The notes below the pieces were generated by a model. That model ran no database searches, was not told the DNA's origin, and saw only the letters and a list, made by a program, of their open reading frames with translations. Below, in pieces: positions 58,101 to 64,000 of a DNA stretch of 64,000 nt. A program made the position numbers and the translations under genes. Origin of the DNA: Nipponacmea schrenckii (Eukaryota; Mollusca; Gastropoda; Lottiidae); assembly GCA_030562195.1 (NCBI GenBank), contig CM060199.1, positions 10,560,338 to 10,624,337 on the forward strand. Direction: 5' to 3'. Every line of letters starts with the position of its first letter. Positions within the stretch are counted from its first letter, which is position 1.

Positions 58101-61100
58101 TTACACCCTATAGCTAATGAAGTGAAAACGCTAAGTCACACGCGATATTTCGGTGAAAAATTATTCAATCATCACAAAAATCATCTTCATAATGACACTG
58201 ACCCACAAAATAAAAATAAAAAGAATCCTTGAAGAATTGTTGCCTTTAGAGTGAGCACGAGGTAAATGTGAACAGACAGATGGACCCAAAGACCATAGAA
58301 TAATACAAATTACGACCTATTTTCCTAAAAGGATACATAAAAACCTGCATTTCATTCACACTGAAGAAAAAAAGCTAATGCTTGTGCAAGGCTATGTGCA
58401 TCTCAAAGATTTAAGTCTATTTTACTTGATAGTTTATATATAACTAAATTAAATCAAGAAGGTAGAAATATAGGATTTCATACTCGAAGAATAGAAACAG
58501 TGCCATAAAACATGTCCTTGCGCTGCTCTATGGACTGTCTGTAATTGGCTTGTGAAGGCGCTAGGAGCTACAGTTTCCATCATATTTGAATGAATTGTGG
58601 TGTGATCATGTATATTAAATGAGATCTTGGATTAGGCCCAAATAACCTGTGTTTAAACAGAAATATACTTTAAAGTTAGTGTATCTTACAAAGCAACCAC
58701 TTGTTTTTTAATACTGAGCTTCACCTGTGTGTACGTACGGTATAATTAAAGGATTTAATAATCTGTTTTATTTTGAATTTCAGTATGTGTTACAATTATT
58801 ACGTGATATATCCCTGACGTGTGAATGGAAGCCAGGAGTTATTGCTACATCTTATGTTTTAACACATAAAGTATCACCTGATTCTCCTAGTAAAACTAGA
58901 TCCTTACCACATGTTCATAGAGATATAATCAAGGAGGAGAGAGTTTTCCGTAGACCAGCATGGTACCAGCAGGCTTTCTGGCAGTCTTTAGTTACACAGA
59001 CAGTAACAGAGGAATATATCAGGTAAGAACAATCTGATTTCTAACCTGACAAATCTGGCTTTTAATCAGTTCCATAGAGGTGATATATGGAGGGGATTTC
59101 TGGAAAGGTACTTCAATGCAATGTATTAATGAAGCTTTATGTTTTTCCCTTCCATGTACAATTCTGTAATACTTCAATGACATTTTTTTTGCAAAAATGT
59201 GGATCACTTGATTGTGGGCACTTTAAGTTTACTGTAAGTCTAAATGTTTTTTTAGATATTCAAATAGAGAAGAAAATGGTTGCTGTTGGTTATTTCAAAT
59301 CAATGAAGCTGCTGGCAAATGGACATTTTTCCTTGCTCAGCCTGTGGAAGGTTGGTTTGGTCGGTATCGTTTTATTATCTCCCTTTCTGTCTATAAGTAG
59401 ATTTGAAATGGCATGAAAGGTTATGGGGTAATGTTGACGGTACTTTTTTCTTTCTCTCTATCTTTATTTATTCTTACTAGTGTCCTTTTTCCCTAATTAT
59501 TTTTAGAACACAAATCAGCATACATTTTACTCTGAGTAGCCCGACATTCTGGGTGATCAGCCATTTTCACCAGTCCTGAGAAAAAAAATAATGACATTCT
59601 GTGTATTACAATTATGAATCTGATCCCAAAGTGAAAAAAAGCTTGCTTATTTAATTGATGATCCAAATAAAATCACATGAAAACAGTTTTATGAGCTTAC
59701 TTCTGTTGATCAATCACAGCCATTGACCTCTCTTCAAGATCAAGTTATTGTCTTTAGATCAAATGGATTGGGTCATGTTTGGGAAACATGGAACTGTACC
59801 ATTCTGGGCTTCTTGTTTTATCCCTATTTTTAAGCTATTACCACTTTCTAATCTGACAGTTAGTTTACAGTCCAGGTGGATGTAGAATTAAACATAGTAT
59901 CCTTTTTTTGTTGTGGGTTACTTCAATCATTCTGGTTTTAGCATCATTTTAGAACTCATGTTTATGAAGGTCAATTGAATGCCTGAGTTCACGTCAAAAT
60001 TAATGGTCAAGATCAACTTAGCTGAATAGATATGTAGTTTTCAGATATAAATTAATCAACCATTTTGTTACTAGAAAAAAAACGGTCATGGAATTATACT
60101 GTCTGGAAATTTGAAAAGAATTTGGTTTGGACTACTTTCAATGAGAAACAGCGGTTTTGAAATATATTTTTTTTTTTCTATTTCAGAAACTGATCAATGT
60201 ATGTTGACAGTTGTCAGCCATTGTGGTAGAGGAGATCATGAGAGATCCAGCAGCTATCCGGCTAAAAATCTCTTGGCGTTAGAAGATTTCTTAGTGTATC
60301 GTAAATTAGTTGCGACCCCTTTGTCTTCCATGACATTACCTAGTCATTCACAAGTAATAACTGCTACAGAACTAAATGGAGCATTGGAACAAGTGGATGG
60401 AGGAAAACGGAATCCAACTAAGTTTCTGACTCGTGTTCGTTCATTTATATCTCAAGGAAGTTCAGGCAGACTTTATGACATGCAAAAATCAGAATTAAAG
60501 CGTTATAATTCGATATTAAAATATCGCTCTCAAGCTTCACGACAAGATGAGGGAAGTAGCGATCAAAATAAAGAACAAAACATATTACAAAGATCAAAGA
60601 GTGTTGAAGGAACTAATGAACTGGGTGATCAAGACACACCTGATAGTAATACAGATCAACCAGACTCTTTTAATGAAGATTTCGCCACACCTTCTCACCA
60701 GAAGAAGGATAAATCATTGAAAAGATCTTCCTCTTATCCTTTAGTTAGAACATTATCAGGTGAATAACTTAATTTAGTGCTTCAAGGGTTAAAATCTATT
60801 TAAAAGCCAATCTTCATAATGGGTTTTATTTACTTACTATTCAACTTTGGTCTGCTAATGCGAGTTTTTTTTAAAGGAAGCCAACATTTTTTTGTCTGTG
60901 TATAATTCTGTTGCCCTATGCCAAGTTTTTTGAACAACTTTGAATGTTTATTGTAGATCCAAATGAAGCTAAATATAAAACATTAGCTAACCAAGCCGCA
61001 GGAGAATTATTAGCTGAGGCTTTAAAAGCTTCCAATATAGAACTAGATAAATCTGCTGAAGAACAAGCTGAATCATCAAATGGTTGGCTGTATGTGTTTT

Positions 61101-63124
61101 TTAACCTAAAATCTAGATCTCTGGCCATATGTTCTTTAAACAATATAATAGTACTAGGATGTCCTAGAAACAGTGCTAGAAATTAGGAGATCAAAACGCT
61201 AAGATTGCTTTAAGAATTAGTGTCTATACTGGTTATCTTTAGATTAAGTATTCCCAAGAGGGCTGTTTTTGTGCCCATTCAATTGCATTGCTTATCTTCA
61301 ATTGAAATAAGAAAGTTTTGTTTGTAACTGTGGACAATGTTACTTATTTTATTTTCAGTTTTACCGGTATAGAAAATGATGTTGTTATATTAAGAAAAGT
61401 TTTTAAAGACAATTCTTCTGCACAGTGGTAATCTATTTATTTCTTTAACTTTACAATTTGAAATCTCTATTAAAGTTTTCTGTTACCTTTAGTAAAAATA
61501 TGGCAATGACTAATGATAATGGTAATTCCTGACATGAGTTTTATACAAAATATATTAGATATATAGCAAACAGTATGGTATGTCAGCAATGCTATTTTGT
61601 CTATACAACAGTGATTAGATTTGCTGCAAATTTATCTGTACACTATTGTCACTTTATTAATATTGTCTATGCTGTATTATTCCAGCTATTTAGGTAAAGG
61701 ACTAGTTCAAGCTCCACCTAAAACAGTTTGGGAAAACCTTAAAAATCCAAGAACTAGATTTACATACGATGAAACATTGAAGGTATGTGCTGTTTGATAT
61801 CTCTTACATAGTTTAACCTCCCTGTCTGTCTTTAAACCTAGATAGTGGAGTCAATTAATTAAAAAACTAAATAATTTTTAAGATAATGTGTAGAGGTCTA
61901 CTAGTCAAATATTTTCTTCTGTAGACAATATAAGATTAAATAGTTTTTTGTCTTTCAGAAAGTAGATATTTTAGAAACAGTTTCTGACAGAATGAAAATA
62001 GGTAAGTACTGTATTTGTGTCAAATTTAAATCAATTGGTCTTTTATCATACTTTTCCCAAAGTTGCCTCAGGGTGTGCTTATAAATCCATGTTTTTTATT
62101 TCTTTCAGTGTATCAGTACCATGAATTGCAACAGTTATTACGAAAAGATTGTTGTGAAATAGTTTTATTACAAAGTGAAAGAATAGAAGGAGAAAAATAT
62201 ATTTTATCTTACCAATCTGTTGATTACGAATTAGATAAACCTACAGATAACTGTACTAAACCTAAGGTATGTTAAACCTAGAGAAACCTACAGATATAGG
62301 TGGGTGAAAATTATTGCATAAAATAAACCTGCAGATAACTGTACTAAACCTAAGGTATGGAAAACCTAGAGAAACTTAAAGATAAATGTACTTAACCTAA
62401 GGTGGGTGGAAATTATTGAATTAGATAAACCTACAGATGACTGTACTAAACCTAAGGTATGGCAAACCTAGAGAAACCTACAGAACCCTACACATAAATG
62501 TATTATATATGTATGTATAATAATTTTATATTGTAATTTTAGTTATTAGCTAGTGGTTGGATAATAGAGCCAGCTAGGAAAGAAAAGAGAATTTATTCCA
62601 TTGTTACGTATCTCATGCAGGTAAGAACATAATAGTTTCTCAAGACATTTCTACTACTGAATTATTTCAACTGTTGGTGTAGTCATTCTAGTAGAGTCTG
62701 AAAAGCACAAACTTTATTTTAATTGGATTCTTATTGGATATTTATTCCTGTTCTTCAGTATACTTAAATATATGATCTGACAACATTTGTGTTTTAATTG
62801 TGTTCTGTTGTATTTTGACAAGTTACTTCATATTTTAAAAACAATTTGGGAATGTAATAAAAATAAAGGGACAAAGTACTAAAAATCATAATGGCAAAAC
62901 CAAACTCAAAATCTAAAATAACAGCTTGGCAATACATGGACATAACGTACTCAATTCTTAAAATTTTCTGTTGATCTATTTTACAGATGGATTTTGGTCC
63001 GAAGAAAGCCAATACTGATAAATATCCATTTGAAGAGATGATTAGTAAACAACCATCTAGTATATTTTATTTACAACAATATTTACATCCTGCTGTCTTA
63101 TTAGCACGCCAGAAAACTCAATAA
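55114..63124 (+). CDS. Membrane-anchored protein with two START-like domains
   Basis: Thirteen exons: 55114-55230, 56573-56626, 57373-57525, 58784-59022, 59256-59350, 60187-60759, 60957-61089, 61359-61427, 61686-61782, 61959-62001, 62109-62266, 62543-62620, 62987-63124. All junctions use GT..AG and the phases join to 648 codons plus TAA. Residues 4-27 form one hydrophobic segment, a likely membrane anchor. Residues about 58-255 look like a START domain (VRASSQYVLQLLRDISLTCEWKPG; a strand pair ending in TVVSHCGRGDH). About 256-440 is a Ser/Gln/Asp-rich linker with the phospho-site-like motif RSSSYP at 239-244 and again at 399-404. Residues about 450-640 are a clearer START domain (NGWLFTGIENDVVILRK, YLGKGLVQAPPKTVWENL, ASGWIIEP, IVTYLMQMDFG). 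START domains bind and move lipids or sterols between membranes; that role is inferred. I cannot name an orthologue. C-terminal residues lie inside a tandem repeat. Confidence 0.85.
57550..58335 (+). mobile_element. Degenerate pearl-like element in intron 3 of the double-START gene
   Basis: Left end 'ataggcttgtggcaagcc' then 'tcgcaagcgaatatgcccac' and 'cagcagc' parallels the pearl-like left end (hairpin GGCTTGTGGCAAGCC, then AT.CGCCCAC, then CAGCA). It is followed by about five diverged ~110-170-bp cores with 'aagaattgtagtctgtagag', 'tgagcacgatgtaaatgtga' and 'acagacggacca'. No well-formed right end was found, so this is a separate, older subfamily or a truncated copy. Confidence 0.5.
62267..62480 (+). 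repeat. Intronic tandem copies of exon 11's 3' end including its splice donor
   Basis: The segment ending exon 11 ('cagataactgtactaaacc', 'taag|gtatg') and the first ~40 bp of the intron recur about 2.5 more times in a ~100-bp register (near 62322-62370 and 62430-62475, with a more diverged partial copy near 62385-62400). At least two copies keep CCTAAG|GTATGG. Reading on past the true donor gives a stop within three codons. Confidence 0.8.
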
Positions 63125-63640
63125 TAGTTTCACCATGTTCTGTGACAGAAATATTTACATTCTGCTGTTTTATTAGCACGCCAGAAAACTCTATAATAGT
63201 TTCACCATGTTCTGTGACGGCAATATTTACATTCTGCTGTTTTATTAGCACGCCAGAAAACTATAATAGTTTCACCATGTTCTGTGACGGCAATATTTAC
63301 ATTCTGCTGTTTTATTAGCACGTCAGAAAACTCTATAATAGTTTCACCATGTTCTTTGACAGAAATATTTACATTAGCACATCAAACACTCTGATGGTTG
63401 CATCATATTATGTGACAGCAATATTTACATCCTGCTGTTTTATTAGCTCGACATTTAACTCTAATAGCTTCGCCATGCTCTATGACGGCAATATTAATTT
63501 ACATCCTGTTTTACGTCACATAAAAAAACTCGCTGATGGCATTACCCTGTTTTTGTGACAAAAATATTTTCATCCTGGCTAATTTATAAAACTCTTTAAT
63601 AGCTTCACCGCTTTCTGTTTTAACAGCTTTATGCTCCTGT
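63065..63640. repeat. ~73-bp tandem repeat starting in the last coding exon
   Basis: About seven to eight copies of a unit with 'atatttacattctgctgttt', 'tattagcacgccagaaaact' and 'ataatagtttcaccatgttc'. The first copy is the coding end of the double-START gene (QQYLHPAVLLARQKTQ and stop). The next three are nearly identical; the last ones, beyond 63380, are diverged and shortened. Confidence 0.85.
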
Positions 63641-64000
63641 GAAAGTATCAATATATCTTCTTCTTAATATATGTATTTGTTAAGAATTACAACATGAACT
63701 TCAATAGAAACCAAGGATCCAAGATATATTGTCTTCTTTCTTTAAGTTTCTATTTAAACCACATTGTTTCTAGTCTGAATCAAATTCAGATTTTTCACTA
63801 TTTTAAGTGAACCACTTTTGTTGATTTTCATATTGTAGCTTAATTAAATTTAAAGGCTATATTATCTAAAATTTTATGCAAGATGATTTTAGTGTTTCAG
63901 TCTTCTGTTCTGTGGCAATCTAGATTTTTCAAGAATACGGCCTCAGTTCATATATTTCCACATTTATTTTTTCTAATTGTTTCCCTTTAAGAATTTACTG
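63641..64000. other. Gene-free end of window
   Basis: A+T-rich DNA downstream of the repeat, probably 3' UTR or intergenic. No convincing poly(A) signal was seen. Confidence 0.4.

Noticed and set aside
59087..59416. 109-codon frame in the double-START gene
   Set aside because: Reads intron plus exon 5 in the wrong frame. The exon 5 frame used here joins exons 4 and 6 and gives START-like sequence.
60916..61143. 75-codon minus-strand frame
   Set aside because: Antisense shadow of exon 7 of the double-START gene.
63057..63251. Minus-strand frame with internal repeats
   Set aside because: Translation of the 73-bp tandem repeat; its periodic sequence follows from the DNA repeat.

Overview
This window looks like an A+T-rich nuclear genome fragment from an invertebrate, most likely a mollusc. 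The protein genes are split into short exons with GT..AG introns. Intergenic DNA is dominated by minisatellites, small DNA transposons and modular elements resembling the bivalve 'pearl' family (conserved ends, tandem ~160-bp cores, an ACGG microsatellite). There are no bacterial-style operons or ribosome binding sites. The species assignment is inference; no rRNA or mitochondrial marker is present.

Layout. Positions 1-46,400 hold no gene I can support. They contain a 26-bp minisatellite (1.0-1.6 kb), a pearl-like element (2.5-4.3 kb), a ~1.06-kb transposon copy (8.0-9.0 kb), a decayed pogo/Tigger-like element (9.9-10.8 kb), a 39-bp tandem array (10.9-11.4 kb), a second pearl-like element inserted in an older repeat (17.5-19.8 kb), a pogo-type MITE (20.5-21.3 kb) and a composite relative (38.4-39.8 kb). 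A pre-miRNA-like hairpin lies at 23.6 kb. A ~1.9-kb minisatellite is split by a SINE-like insertion (29.6-31.5 kb). A third pearl-like element (41.1-41.7 kb) and an indel-free 15-bp array with one long open frame (42.9-43.8 kb) follow.

The gene-rich part is 46.4-63.1 kb. An intronless class A GPCR, closest by eye to short neuropeptide F/NPY/PrRP-type peptide receptors, is on + at 46545-47663. The first eight coding exons of CPSF2 (CPSF100), part of the mRNA 3'-end cleavage machinery, are on - from 54257 to 49481. Its C-terminal half (about 450 residues in the human protein) was not found in the window. Divergently, 856 bp away, a 13-exon + strand gene (55114-63124) encodes a 648-residue protein with an N-terminal membrane anchor and two START-like lipid-binding domains.

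CPSF2 and the double-START gene are head to head and may share a promoter containing a YY1-like GCCGCCATTTT site. Transposons have inserted in introns of both. The double-START gene also shows two local tandem amplifications that start at exon ends: one copies a splice donor, the other contains the natural stop codon.
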